From contig NZ_AKIZ01000004.1 in the NCBI RefSeq assembly GCF_000282595.1, positions 1 to 64,000 of the forward strand: 64,000 nucleotides of DNA, given 5' to 3'. The notes below the pieces were generated by a model, which was not told the DNA's origin, ran no database searches, and saw only the letters and a list, made by a program, of their open reading frames with translations. This document shows, in pieces, positions 33,690 to 42,317 of the stretch. Each line of letters starts with the position of its first letter. The first letter of the stretch is position 1. Made by a program: the position numbers and the translations under genes. The DNA comes from Phyllobacterium sp. YR531. Its GTDB lineage: Bacteria; Pseudomonadota; Alphaproteobacteria; Rhizobiales; Rhizobiaceae.

Positions 33690-34666
33690 GACGTACCCCG
33701 CAGGCGTGGATCAAGCAGGACATAGCTGACGTCAACGATGAAATTCGCAATCAGCATGGCAACGGTCATAATGAGAAGCTGGCCCTGAATCACGGGATAG
33801 TCACGGGCGAGGATCGCCTGATAAAGAATATTGCCAAGACCCGGATAGTTGAACACCACCTCCGTCACCAGCGAGCCGCCGAGCACTGTACCAATGGCAA
33901 TGGCAAGGCTGCTGACTGTCGGCAGCAGCGCGTTTCTGGCGGCATACCAGAGCATGACGCGGCTGTCGGAAAGGCCCTTGGCGCGTCCCATGACGATATA
34001 ATCCTCGCCGAGAAGATTGATCATGTTGTTGCGCATGGTCACTGCAAAGCCGCCGGTCAGTACAGTGCACAGCGTCAGCATTGGCAGGATGCCGTGATAG
34101 AGAAGGCTGCCGATATAGGTCAGCGAAAAGCTCGGATCGAGCGATGGATCAGCCGCATAGCCGGTCGGAAACCAGCCAAGCGTAAAGCCGAAGAAGAACA
34201 GGACGATCAGCGATGTCACGACTGCAGGCACGGAGGTCGCGAAGATCGCGCCGACCGACACTACGATGTCGAAAACACTACCGCGCCGCCACGCTGCCAG
34301 CACGCCAAGAAAGGTGCCAAGCGTAAAGCTGACAATGGTTGCTGTTCCCATCAGGCCAACTGTCCAGATCAGCGCATTGCCGAGAACCGAGGTAACGGGG
34401 AGGGGGAAATATTTGATCGAGCGGCCAAGATCGCCAGTGAATATGCTTTGCAGATAGGTCAGATATTGCTGCCATAGCGGGCCGTCGACAAAGCCGAAGG
34501 TCAGCTTCAGCGCGTCCAGGTTTTCCGGGGAAAGCTCCGCCCCTGCGCTCGAAAACATGATCTGGATGGGATCACCCGGCATGAGACGCGGCAGGAAGAA
34601 ATTGATTGTGGCAGCCGCAATGAAGGCTGCCAGATAGAATCCAAAACGGCGGATCAGGAAAGCCAT
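33686..34666 (-). CDS. ABC importer permease (DppB-like)
   Basis: A permease of 326 residues. MAFLIRRFGFYLAAFIAAATINFFLPRLMPGDP (in part) is the usual DppB beginning; the EAA loop is in DYIVMGRAKGLSDSRVM; six membrane segments are expected. The ATG at 34666 has GGAGA a few bases upstream, which decides it against a TTG at 34678 that overlaps this ribosome binding site. The stem-loop at 34683-34710 lies directly before it and may lower its expression relative to the binding protein. Confidence 0.92.
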   Translation of the reverse strand: MAFLIRRFGFYLAAFIAAATINFFLPRLMPGDPIQIMFSSAGAELSPENLDALKLTFGFVDGPLWQQYLTYLQSIFTGDLGRSIKYFPLPVTSVLGNALIWTVGLMGTATIVSFTLGTFLGVLAAWRRGSVFDIVVSVGAIFATSVPAVVTSLIVLFFFGFTLGWFPTGYAADPSLDPSFSLTYIGSLLYHGILPMLTLCTVLTGGFAVTMRNNMINLLGEDYIVMGRAKGLSDSRVMLWYAARNALLPTVSSLAIAIGTVLGGSLVTEVVFNYPGLGNILYQAILARDYPVIQGQLLIMTVAMLIANFIVDVSYVLLDPRLRGTS

Positions 34667-34682
34667 ATGCTTCTCCAAAAAT

Positions 34683-34710
34683 GCAGGAGCGGCGTTGCGG
34701 CCGCTCCTGC
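34683..34710 (-). terminator. Attenuating stem-loop between binding protein and permease genes
   Basis: An 11-base perfect stem (GCAGGAGCGGC / GCCGCTCCTGC, six-base loop), read on the minus strand after the stop of the binding protein gene, followed by ATTTTT. Such a partial terminator commonly keeps the binding protein in excess over the permeases. Confidence 0.65.
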
Positions 34711-34718
34711 TGGTCTTT

Positions 34719-36371
34719 TTAATTAACTGGCTTCAATGCGAGCAGGTGAAGCAGACGCGCCGGATTGGTGCGGCTGATGGTCGGGTTCACGAAAGGGTTT
34801 TCCGCAGTCGACCAGCCTGTAAAGCGCTTCGTATTATACTGATACCAATTGGGATTGTTATAAACAGGAAGCATCGGGAGGTTTTCAGCAACAATGCGCT
34901 GGGCCTTGTTCATTGCTTCTTTCTGCGCTGCGGGATCAGCAGTTTTGGTAAAGTCAACGAGCGCCTTGTCGAGATCGGTGTTGAACCAGCGCTGCGCGGT
35001 AAAGCGGGTCTTGCCCTTGTCTGTCGGGTTGTAGGCACGCTGATAAGGATAGTAAGGCGATGCCGCTGCCGGGAGGCTGTTGATTGCCATGTCGAACTTG
35101 CCGCCGATAAGGTTTGCCGTCCACACGGCTTCTTCCGGTGTAGCGACCTTCACGTCGAGGCCGGATGCCTGCAGGCCTTCTATGGCAATCTGCACCGTAT
35201 CGATCCAGTCGGTCCATGCGCTTGGCACGATGACCGTGAACGAGATTTTGCTACCATCCGGATTGTCACGGAAGCCGTCACCATCCTTGTCCACATAGCC
35301 TGCCTCATCGAGCAGAGCAGTGGCAGCATCAGCATCGTGCTGACCAAACTTTCCAAATTCTTCAATGACCTTCGGGTCCGACCAGCTCTTGTAGAGTTCG
35401 CCCAATCCGGAAGGGTCTTCATTCAGTGTCGGATAGCCATAACCTGCGACATCCACCATCGCCTTGCGGTCGAGCGACATGCTGACCGCCTGACGGAATT
35501 TGATGTCATTGAATGCCTTGCGGTTGGCTTCATTGGCTGTTTCGAGATTGAACAGGAAAGCGACCATGCTGCTCGGCGTGTACCAGAAGTGGAAATGTTC
35601 TTTGTCCTTGGCAACATAGGTGTTTTCCACGTCGGGGATGAAGGAGACGCCCCAATCCAGCGTACCGCTGGCGGTTGCCGTGAGAATCTGGTTGTTGTCG
35701 GCAAGCTGCGGCAGACGCATGCAATCGATTTTCAATGTCGCGGCATCCCAGTAATTCGGGTTGCGGCACTGGTCATAAGTCTGGCCGGTAAAGCGCGGAA
35801 TTTCTGTCAGCGGGCCGCTGCCAACAGGCGTTTCATTGGCATATGTCACTGGCTCGGCAATATCCTTCCAGACATGCTCGGGAACGATTGGAACCTGTAT
35901 TAATTGTTCGGCCGCAAGTGAGCTTGGATTGACCAGCGTGAACTTGATGGTTTGGGCGTCTACCGCCTCAACACCATCGATGAACTTCCAGATACTGACG
36001 AAATCGAGCGCCGGAAACTTCTTCAGATAGTCATAGGTGAATTTGACATCGGCAGAGGTGAGCGGCTTGCCGTCCGACCATTTCAAGTCGGGACGCAGCT
36101 TGAACTCGATGCTCTTCAGATCGTCGGCAAGCTTGTAACTTTCCGCCAGACGATAGTTCGGCTTGTTATTGTCGAAGCGGTTGAAGATGACGAGCGGCTC
36201 ATAGATGAAGTCGAGCGTGCTTTGGCGTGCCGATGTCTGGTTGAACGGGTTGAAGTTGCGAACCCAAGTAGTTGCAGGCTCGATATTTGCCGTCAGCACA
36301 GTCTGCGCTGCGGCCGGGCCGGAGAGCAGGACAAGTGCGGATACGGCGCTAAGCAAAGTGTTCTTGAACAT
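34719..36371 (-). CDS. ABC importer substrate-binding protein, family 5
   Basis: A 550-residue periplasmic binding protein (SBP_bac_5). Signal peptide FKNTLLSAVSALVLLSGPAAA-Q, with an AXA site. Family blocks: IYEPLVIFNR, LRPDLKWSDGKPLTSADVKFTYDYLKK (in part), FRQAVSMSLDRKAMVDVAGYG (in part), LLDEAGYVDKDGDGFRDNPDG (in part; the Asp/Gly-rich stretch is a calcium-loop-like feature common in this family). The ATG at 36371 has AGGGG upstream; the open frame extends 39 codons further but reads as non-coding there. Family 5 proteins bind peptides, nickel complexes or oligosaccharides; with the GH3 gene beside it, amino-sugar oligosaccharides or muropeptides are the best guess. Confidence 0.92.
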   Translation of the reverse strand: MFKNTLLSAVSALVLLSGPAAAQTVLTANIEPATTWVRNFNPFNQTSARQSTLDFIYEPLVIFNRFDNNKPNYRLAESYKLADDLKSIEFKLRPDLKWSDGKPLTSADVKFTYDYLKKFPALDFVSIWKFIDGVEAVDAQTIKFTLVNPSSLAAEQLIQVPIVPEHVWKDIAEPVTYANETPVGSGPLTEIPRFTGQTYDQCRNPNYWDAATLKIDCMRLPQLADNNQILTATASGTLDWGVSFIPDVENTYVAKDKEHFHFWYTPSSMVAFLFNLETANEANRKAFNDIKFRQAVSMSLDRKAMVDVAGYGYPTLNEDPSGLGELYKSWSDPKVIEEFGKFGQHDADAATALLDEAGYVDKDGDGFRDNPDGSKISFTVIVPSAWTDWIDTVQIAIEGLQASGLDVKVATPEEAVWTANLIGGKFDMAINSLPAAASPYYPYQRAYNPTDKGKTRFTAQRWFNTDLDKALVDFTKTADPAAQKEAMNKAQRIVAENLPMLPVYNNPNWYQYNTKRFTGWSTAENPFVNPTISRTNPARLLHLLALKPVN

Positions 36372-36393
36372 TATGTTCCCCTTATTATTGGCT

Positions 36394-37419
36394 TTAGCTG
36401 ACAAGTACGCTTGCGAACATTTCTTCCACTTCGGCGTGAGCCTCGGTGACATTGACTTTCTGTGAGCCGACACGCGCCTTACCGGCATCGATCCGGCGGA
36501 TTGCTTCTTCAGTTAGAGGCCGCGAAGCCTTCGCGGCTGCCTCGCTGTCGGCAAGGTCGCCGTGGCTGTGCAGGGCAATATCATAACCTGCATCCAGAAC
36601 CTGCTTGACGCGCTCCGGCATGGTGCCCTCCAGCGCATTCATGAAAATGCAGTCGGAAATCAGCACGCCGTCATAGCCAAGTTCATTGCGGATAACATCG
36701 AGCATGGTCGGCGAAACCGATGCTGGAAGTTTCTTATCGAAGGCGGAATAGACGACATGCGCCACCATTGCCCAAGGCGTATCCTTAAGGTCAACGAATG
36801 GCTTGAAATCGGTGGCGCGCAGCAGTTCCTTGCTGGCATCGACGACAGGGCGCTCTTTGTGAGAATCGAGCGTTGCGCGGCCATGACCGGGAATGTGCTT
36901 GATGATCGGCATATTGCCGGTTTCAAGCAGGCCATAGACAACTTCGCGGCCAAGCGCGGCCACCAGTTCAGGGTCAGCACCGAAGGAGCGCGCGCCGATG
37001 ACGCTGCTTGTCGTTGCGAACACCAGATCAAGCACGGGTGAGCAGCCACTGGTCAGCCCCAGTTCGCTCATCATCGTGCCCATGGCGCGGGAGGAAAGAC
37101 GCAGCGCCTTCTTGGCAAGCTCAAGATCGCGATGTGCCAGCTCAGCAAATTCTCCAAAGCTGCGGAAAGATGGCCAAGGTCCGGCGTCGAGATGCTGCAC
37201 GCGCCCACCTTCCTGATCGGTGAAAACCGGAGCATCGTCGCGGCCGACCGCTTCACGGAAGCTTTCGATCAGGGCTTTGACCTGCGCCGGTTCCTTCTGG
37301 TTGCGGCGTCCAACGAAAAGACCGTAGGGGTTGGTTTCGCGAAACAGGGCGATCTCATCTGCCGAAAGCGTCGTGTTGGGAATTCCGACGAAAAGGGCGA
37401 GAGGCGTGGATGTGGACAA
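36394..37419 (-). CDS. NagZ-like glycoside hydrolase family 3
   Basis: A 341-residue single-domain GH3 enzyme, the size of beta-N-acetylhexosaminidase NagZ. FTDQEGGRV (residues 67-74) lies in the substrate pocket, KHIPGHG (174-180) with DSH (185-187) is the NagZ histidine/aspartate loop that supplies the acid/base, and Asp256 in LISDCIFMNAL is the nucleophile position. NagZ removes GlcNAc from anhydro-muropeptides or from chitooligosaccharides in the cytoplasm. The start is a TTG at 37419 with GGAG nine bases upstream. It stands 22 bases before the binding protein gene in the same operon, so it probably processes what the ABC system imports. ACDIFM-type change (Cys after the nucleophile) is mild. 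Confidence 0.9.
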   Translation of the reverse strand: MSTSTPLALFVGIPNTTLSADEIALFRETNPYGLFVGRRNQKEPAQVKALIESFREAVGRDDAPVFTDQEGGRVQHLDAGPWPSFRSFGEFAELAHRDLELAKKALRLSSRAMGTMMSELGLTSGCSPVLDLVFATTSSVIGARSFGADPELVAALGREVVYGLLETGNMPIIKHIPGHGRATLDSHKERPVVDASKELLRATDFKPFVDLKDTPWAMVAHVVYSAFDKKLPASVSPTMLDVIRNELGYDGVLISDCIFMNALEGTMPERVKQVLDAGYDIALHSHGDLADSEAAAKASRPLTEEAIRRIDAGKARVGSQKVNVTEAHAEVEEMFASVLVS

Positions 37420-37454
37420 GTCTTTTACTCCGGTTGGGAAATCGTGTGATTAGT

Positions 37455-37934
37455 TCAGTTTCGCTTGGCGCGTAACATGCCTTCATAGATGCCCTTATCG
37501 GGCGCGGGGATCGTTATGGCCCCGACCGCGTCGGCATAAAAATCGACCGGTCCTGCGTCGCCGATGATCGCATAGGCATAACCGGTGGATTTCATGGCCT
37601 GCAGGGAGGCTGAAAGGAGAGCAGCTCCGATACCCTTGCCGCGCATGTCGGTGTCGACGCCGGTCGGGCCAAAAAAGCCGCGAGCCGTGGTGTCATAGCA
37701 GGCAAAGCCTACAAGCCTGCCATCAACGACTGCGATAAGACAGGCAGATGGCTGGCGGGTGATCGCAACAGATGCCTCACTTGCCCAATTGGCACTGAAG
37801 TTTTCGCTTACCCAATCTACAACCAGTTGCATCTCGGGAGCGAGCACGGGGCGGATAATTGCATTGACGGAACGCGTCTTGTTTTCCAGATCGGACAATC
37901 TGTCATTATAAAGACTTACCAGCAGGTCAGGCAA
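37455..37934 (-). CDS. GNAT-family N-acetyltransferase
   Basis: A 159-residue acetyltransferase. ACLIAVVDGRLVGFACYD and GVDTDMRGKGIGAALLSASLQAM (in part; the R/Q-x-x-G-x-G/A acetyl-CoA loop is RGKGIG) identify it. It starts with TTG at 37934, preceded by GAGGAG. It is the first gene of the minus-strand operon with the GH3 enzyme and the ABC importer, 35 bases before the GH3 gene. It might acetylate or modify an imported amino sugar, but GNAT substrates cannot be told from sequence. Confidence 0.85.
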   Translation of the reverse strand: MPDLLVSLYNDRLSDLENKTRSVNAIIRPVLAPEMQLVVDWVSENFSANWASEASVAITRQPSACLIAVVDGRLVGFACYDTTARGFFGPTGVDTDMRGKGIGAALLSASLQAMKSTGYAYAIIGDAGPVDFYADAVGAITIPAPDKGIYEGMLRAKRN

Positions 37935-37983
37935 ACATCGCTCCTCTTCGAAGTTTCCAGTATTATGGAATATATACCCTTTT

Positions 37984-37996
37984 AATGTAATACATT
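37984..37996. promoter_or_regulatory. Small palindrome AATGTA-A-TACATT upstream of the importer operon
   Basis: A perfect 6-1-6 inverted repeat 50 bases upstream of the first gene of the 37934-to-31073 operon, in an AT-rich region. It has the size of a GntR/LacI-type half or full operator. No regulator gene is adjacent. Confidence 0.3.
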
Positions 37997-38097
37997 TGGA
38001 TTTTTGACCGCTCTTGTCAATTGTTTTGTTGGCATCGCATTTTGCTGGGTTCCGCGAAATTGAAAAAATAAACCTGCCCGGGTAATCCGGAAAATCA

Positions 38098-38122
38098 GGA
38101 ACCTCACCTCCACCTGCGGGTT
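38098..38122 (+). promoter_or_regulatory. EcfG/RpoE2-like promoter GGAAC-N16-GGTT
   Basis: GGAAC at 38098-38102 and GGTT at 38119-38122, 16 bases apart, are one base away from the alphaproteobacterial general-stress promoter GGAAC-N16/17-CGTT. It lies about 50 bases before the start of the small exported protein at 38170, which is followed by a YflT-like stress protein. Confidence 0.45.
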
Positions 38123-38169
38123 AGCCTTTCAGACGGCTGACAACACGGTCGCGAAATATGGAGGTTCAC

Positions 38170-38490
38170 ATGAAACGTATTGCACTCGCGCTTGGCGCTC
38201 TCTCGATTGCTTCACTGGCCTATGCTCAGGAAGCCCCCAAGCCTGCAATGGACGCCGAAACTCCAGCAGTTGCCACGCCGGATAAAACCAATCCCGCTGC
38301 GCCCGTTGCAGGTGAAAACAGCTTCACCGAAACACAGGCCAAGGAGCGCATCGAAGCCAAAGGCTACACATCCGTGACGGGGCTCGTCAAAGGCGAGGAC
38401 GGCATATGGACAGGCACCGGCTCAAAGGATGGTAAGCCATTCGAGGTCAAGCTCGACTATCAGGGCAACATCACTGAAGCCGCAAAATAA
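38170..38490 (+). CDS. Small exported PepSY-like protein
   Basis: A 106-residue protein with a signal peptide (MKRIALALGALSIASLAYA-Q). The mature part begins with a Pro/Ala-rich stretch and ends with a PepSY-like unit: FTETQAKERIEAKGYTSVTG and GKPFEVKLDYQGNITEA. Such proteins are periplasmic; PepSY units are thought to inhibit or bind other envelope proteins. The ATG at 38170 has GGAGG six bases upstream, which decides it against the ATG 12 bases before. The preceding EcfG-like promoter and the following stress-type gene suggest general stress control. Confidence 0.85.
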   Translation: MKRIALALGALSIASLAYAQEAPKPAMDAETPAVATPDKTNPAAPVAGENSFTETQAKERIEAKGYTSVTGLVKGEDGIWTGTGSKDGKPFEVKLDYQGNITEAAK

Positions 38491-38520
38491 TCAATCAACA
38501 AGAATTCAGGGAGATCAGGT

Positions 38521-39117
38521 ATGCAAACTGTAACAGGACTATATGACAATCATCACGATGCGAAAGCTGTGGTTGAGCAACTTGAGGATGCAGGAATTTC
38601 GTCCTCCGACATCAGCATCGCCGGACGCGGAGATGAAGGCGGCGAGACCTATGCAGGCGAAGGCGCGACTGCTGGAGCCGGGGTCGGCGCGGTCGTTGGC
38701 GGTACAGGCGGTCTGCTTGCCGGTCTTGGTATGCTGGCAATTCCGGGCGTCGGTCCAGTCGTTGCGGCAGGTTGGCTTGCGGCAACGGCTGCGGGTGCGG
38801 CTGCCGGCGCTGTGGCCGGTGGTGCCGCTGGCGGGCTGATCGGTTCGCTCACCAGTTCCGGCGTTGATGAAGATGACGCGCATGTCTATGCGGAAGGTGT
38901 CCGCCGGGGCAGTACTGTCGTTTCGGCTCGGGTTGAAGACGAACAGGCGGACGTGGCCCGCTCCATTATCAACGATAATGCGCCAGTAGATTTGGAAGCG
39001 CGCCGCTCCATGTACCGCGAAGAAGGTTGGGATCGTTTCGATGAGAAGAGCCCGGACTTTACCGAAGAAGAACTTGCGCGGGAACGCGACAGGGTTCGTG
39101 ATTACCGCCCGCTGTAA
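38521..39117 (+). CDS. YflT/general stress protein 17M-like protein
   Basis: A 198-residue protein. The start MQTVTGLYDNHHDAKAVVEQL and DAGISSSDISIAGRG is the general-stress 17M (YflT) unit. Residues about 50-115 are a glycine-zipper-like hydrophobic region (AGAGVGAVVGGTGGLLAG, AAGAAAGAVAGGAAGGLIG), which may insert in or line a membrane. DDAHVYAEGVRRGSTVVSARV follows as in the family. It lies 30 bases after the PepSY-like gene and is probably co-transcribed with it. A bidirectional terminator stands downstream. Function unknown, stress-related by family. Confidence 0.86.
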   Translation: MQTVTGLYDNHHDAKAVVEQLEDAGISSSDISIAGRGDEGGETYAGEGATAGAGVGAVVGGTGGLLAGLGMLAIPGVGPVVAAGWLAATAAGAAAGAVAGGAAGGLIGSLTSSGVDEDDAHVYAEGVRRGSTVVSARVEDEQADVARSIINDNAPVDLEARRSMYREEGWDRFDEKSPDFTEEELARERDRVRDYRPL

Positions 39118-39140
39118 TCATACTATCAGACGATATAAGG

Positions 39141-39168
39141 AAAGAGCGCCCCGTAGGGCGCTCTTTTT
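39141..39168. terminator. Bidirectional terminator
   Basis: An 11-base stem (AAAGAGCGCCC / GGGCGCTCTTT, loop CGTA) followed by T on the plus strand, between the convergent YflT-like gene and the RND pump gene. On the minus strand the A-rich side also gives a T-rich tail. Confidence 0.85.
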
Positions 39169-42100
39169 TATTCCGCAGCTTCGGTGATGATCCGGGCCGG
39201 GTGAATAAGTGGCACCGGGCTGCTGGCATAGACATGTTCCACATGTGGCTCATCAGGTTTGTTCGGCCGCATCGACCAATGGAATGCTCTGCCCATCCAG
39301 TGACTGAGGTCATCCATGATCGTATAGAACGAAGGGACGAAGACCAGCGACAGGACAGTCGAAACCAGAAGTCCGCCGATCACCGCAATCGCCATCGGTG
39401 CACGGAATTCACCGCCGTCACCGAATGCCATAGCTGCGGGAAGCATGCCTGCCGACATGGCAATTGTCGTCATCACGATTGGCCGGATACGCTTGCGGCC
39501 CGCATCGATAATCGCCTCATTGCGGGGTATTCCGTGCTTCACCTCTTCGATCGCGAAATCGACAAGCATGATGGCATTCTTGGTGACGATACCCATCAGC
39601 ATCAGAATACCGATGACCACGGCCATTGAGACGGAATTATTGGTCAAAAGCAGCGCCACGGCAACACCGGCAATCGACAACGGCAGTGACATGAGGATGG
39701 TGAATGCGTGGAACACGCTGCCAAAGAGCAGGATCAGCACCACGAACACCAGCATCAGGCCCATGATCATGGCATCGCGGAAGCCTGCGAACACTTCACC
39801 CATGACCTCGGCGTCGCCGGTTTCCTGAATACGTACGCCAGCTGGCATCGACTTTGCCTGCGGCAGGTTCTGAACGATGGAAAGCCCTTCGCCAATCTCC
39901 TTGCCATGCGCCATGTTTGCGCCGACCACCACCCGCCGCTCGCGGTTGAAGCGTTCAATGGAGGATGGGCCTTGTCCAAAGCTGATCTGGGCAATTGATT
40001 CCAGCGGTACCACCACACCGGATGGCGTTGTTACGGTGAGCGTCTGAAGCACCGAGAGATCGCGGCGTGAATCTTCAGTCAATTGAACACGGATAGGAAC
40101 CTGCCTTCCATCGACGGTATACTTTGCCAGATTTGCATCAAGATCGCCGAGTGTTGCCACGCGCAAAGCTTCTGACAATGCGGAAGTCGAAAGACCAAGT
40201 TCAGCCAGCTTGTCCATGCGCGGAGTAACAATGATTTCCGGGCGATCCAGCGCAGCCGTCGATGACACGGCCTGGAAATTCCCCGTAGCAGTCATGGCGC
40301 TTTGTAGTTGGCGTGCCTGCTGCGTGACCTTCTCGCCATCATTGCCGATAACGCCGACAGCAAATTCCCGTTCGCCGCGATCATTGACGAAGTTGGCGCG
40401 CAGATCAGAGACTTCCGACAGCTTGTTGAAAATGTCGGTCTCTACCTGTTTCTGTGTACGATCACGCTCGGACTTGTGGCTCAGCTTCACGATCATTGTC
40501 GCACGTCTTGTGTCCAGCGAACCTGTCGGAGACGCACCACCGGTTACATAAGTCTGCTTCACTTCCGGTATCTGGCGCACAAGCGACGCTGCCTGATCTG
40601 TAACCCTGCGGGTTTCTTCGATAGGCGCACCGGGTGGAAGTTCAAGGCTCACTGCAACGCGTGCTTCGTCCTGCGGTGGTACGAAGCCCGCTGGCAGGAA
40701 GCCCATGGCCCAGATGGCAACAGCGAACAGTGCCACGCCGCTACCCAGCGTCAGCCAGCGGAATCGCAGGGTGATAGTCAGAAAGCGGGTATAGGCTTTG
40801 ATCCAGCCGGTTTCTTCCGAGCCGTGATGCAGGCTTTTGCCATCGCGCAACAGATAGGCTGTCATCATCGGCGTGATGAGACGCGCTACCAGCAGCGAGA
40901 AGAACACTGCGACGGCCACCGTCAAACCGAACTGCTTGAAGTATTGTCCCGCAATACCGCTCATGAAGCTGACGGGCGCGAACACCGCAATGATCGTTGC
41001 CGAGATGGCGATAACCGCAAGGCCGATTTCGTCGGCAGCTTCCAACGACGCTCGATAGGGCGATTTGCCGGATCGCATATGCCGGACAATGTTCTCGATC
41101 TCGACGATCGCATCGTCCACGAGAATACCCGTCACCAGCGTAATACCGAGAAGGCTGATCAGGTTGAGCGAGAAGCCCAGCATGTCGATGGCCCAGAAAG
41201 TGGGGATGGCAGACAGGGGCAGGGCTACTGCCGCGATCAAAGTTGCCCGCATGTTACGCAGGAACAGGAACACCACGATGATCGACAGAACGGCGCCTTC
41301 GATCAAAGAACTCATGGCGGATTCATAATTGCCATAAGTGTAGTTGACCGAGTTATCGATCATGCTGAAACGCGTGTCAGGATATTTCTGCTGCAGTTGG
41401 TCGATACGTGCCTGAACAGCTGCATAGACTTCCGTATCGCTGGCACCTTTTGCGCGGAAGACACCAAGGGAAACGACGGTCTGGTTATCAACGCGCGCAA
41501 AGGATTTAGGCTCTTCGAAAGCGTCGCTGACAGTGCCGATTGCATCAAGTCGCACCGAGCGACCACCGGCCAACGGGATTTCCACTGCACGCAAATCTTC
41601 AAGCGAACGCGAGCCGCCAAGCGTGCGGATGGTCTGCTGGGTATCGCCAAGATCACCACGCCCGCCCGTCAGATCAGCGCTCATGGATTTCAGGGCGCGA
41701 TTGACATCAGCAGCAGTGACACCAAGTGCGGTAAGGCGATCAGGATCGAGCGAGACGCGGATTTCGCGTTTGACGCCACCATACCGCTCCACCTTGCCAA
41801 CGCCTTTGAGGCCCTGAATGTCACGAATGATCGTATCATCGACAAACCAGGAAAGCTGCTCGGAGGTCATGGCAGGAGCCGAAATGCCATAGGTCAGAAT
41901 TGCCGAACCTTCGACATCTACCGAGTTGATCAGAGGTTCCTTGATGGTCGCTGGCAGATCGTCACGGATACGCGAAACAGCGTCCTTGACATCATTGAGC
42001 GCCTTTTGCGTGTCCACCTCAAGACGGAATTCCACCAGCGTGGTCGAGTTGCCTTCGGTCAGGTTGCTGATGACATTCTTGACGCCGGTAATATTGGCAA

Positions 42101-42317
42101 CCGAATCCTCGACCCGCTTGGCGATCTGGGTTTCAAGCTCTGTCGGCGCAACACCCGGATCGGTGATCGAGACGGAAATCAACGGCACGTCGATATTGGG
42201 AAACCGTGTAATCGGCAGTTTGGAAAAGGCCATCAGCCCGAGCACGGTCAAGACGACGAAAAGCAGGATCGCCGGAACCGGGTTGCGAATGGACCATGCG
42301 GAAATATTCCAGTTCAT
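39168..42317 (-). CDS. RND multidrug efflux permease (HAE1 family, BepE-like)
   Basis: A 1049-residue inner-membrane pump with the AcrB layout: first membrane segment at 14-32 (VPAILLFVVLTVLGLMAFSKL), a periplasmic porter part, the proton relay aspartates in GILVDDAIVEIENI in helix 4 (about residue 400), the repeat in the second half with GIVTKNAIMLVDFAIEE in helix 10 and SFYTIMDDL near the end. It exports hydrophobic compounds by proton exchange with an outer-membrane TolC-type channel, not encoded here. It overlaps the adaptor gene by four bases. The regulator-adaptor-pump order matches BepRDE of Brucella suis; that identity is inferred from order and type. Confidence 0.95.
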   Translation of the reverse strand: MNWNISAWSIRNPVPAILLFVVLTVLGLMAFSKLPITRFPNIDVPLISVSITDPGVAPTELETQIAKRVEDSVANITGVKNVISNLTEGNSTTLVEFRLEVDTQKALNDVKDAVSRIRDDLPATIKEPLINSVDVEGSAILTYGISAPAMTSEQLSWFVDDTIIRDIQGLKGVGKVERYGGVKREIRVSLDPDRLTALGVTAADVNRALKSMSADLTGGRGDLGDTQQTIRTLGGSRSLEDLRAVEIPLAGGRSVRLDAIGTVSDAFEEPKSFARVDNQTVVSLGVFRAKGASDTEVYAAVQARIDQLQQKYPDTRFSMIDNSVNYTYGNYESAMSSLIEGAVLSIIVVFLFLRNMRATLIAAVALPLSAIPTFWAIDMLGFSLNLISLLGITLVTGILVDDAIVEIENIVRHMRSGKSPYRASLEAADEIGLAVIAISATIIAVFAPVSFMSGIAGQYFKQFGLTVAVAVFFSLLVARLITPMMTAYLLRDGKSLHHGSEETGWIKAYTRFLTITLRFRWLTLGSGVALFAVAIWAMGFLPAGFVPPQDEARVAVSLELPPGAPIEETRRVTDQAASLVRQIPEVKQTYVTGGASPTGSLDTRRATMIVKLSHKSERDRTQKQVETDIFNKLSEVSDLRANFVNDRGEREFAVGVIGNDGEKVTQQARQLQSAMTATGNFQAVSSTAALDRPEIIVTPRMDKLAELGLSTSALSEALRVATLGDLDANLAKYTVDGRQVPIRVQLTEDSRRDLSVLQTLTVTTPSGVVVPLESIAQISFGQGPSSIERFNRERRVVVGANMAHGKEIGEGLSIVQNLPQAKSMPAGVRIQETGDAEVMGEVFAGFRDAMIMGLMLVFVVLILLFGSVFHAFTILMSLPLSIAGVAVALLLTNNSVSMAVVIGILMLMGIVTKNAIMLVDFAIEEVKHGIPRNEAIIDAGRKRIRPIVMTTIAMSAGMLPAAMAFGDGGEFRAPMAIAVIGGLLVSTVLSLVFVPSFYTIMDDLSHWMGRAFHWSMRPNKPDEPHVEHVYASSPVPLIHPARIITEAAE

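Noticed and set aside
34695-35903. 402-codon open frame on the plus strand
   Set aside because: It is antisense to the family-5 binding protein gene and shows no recognisable domain.
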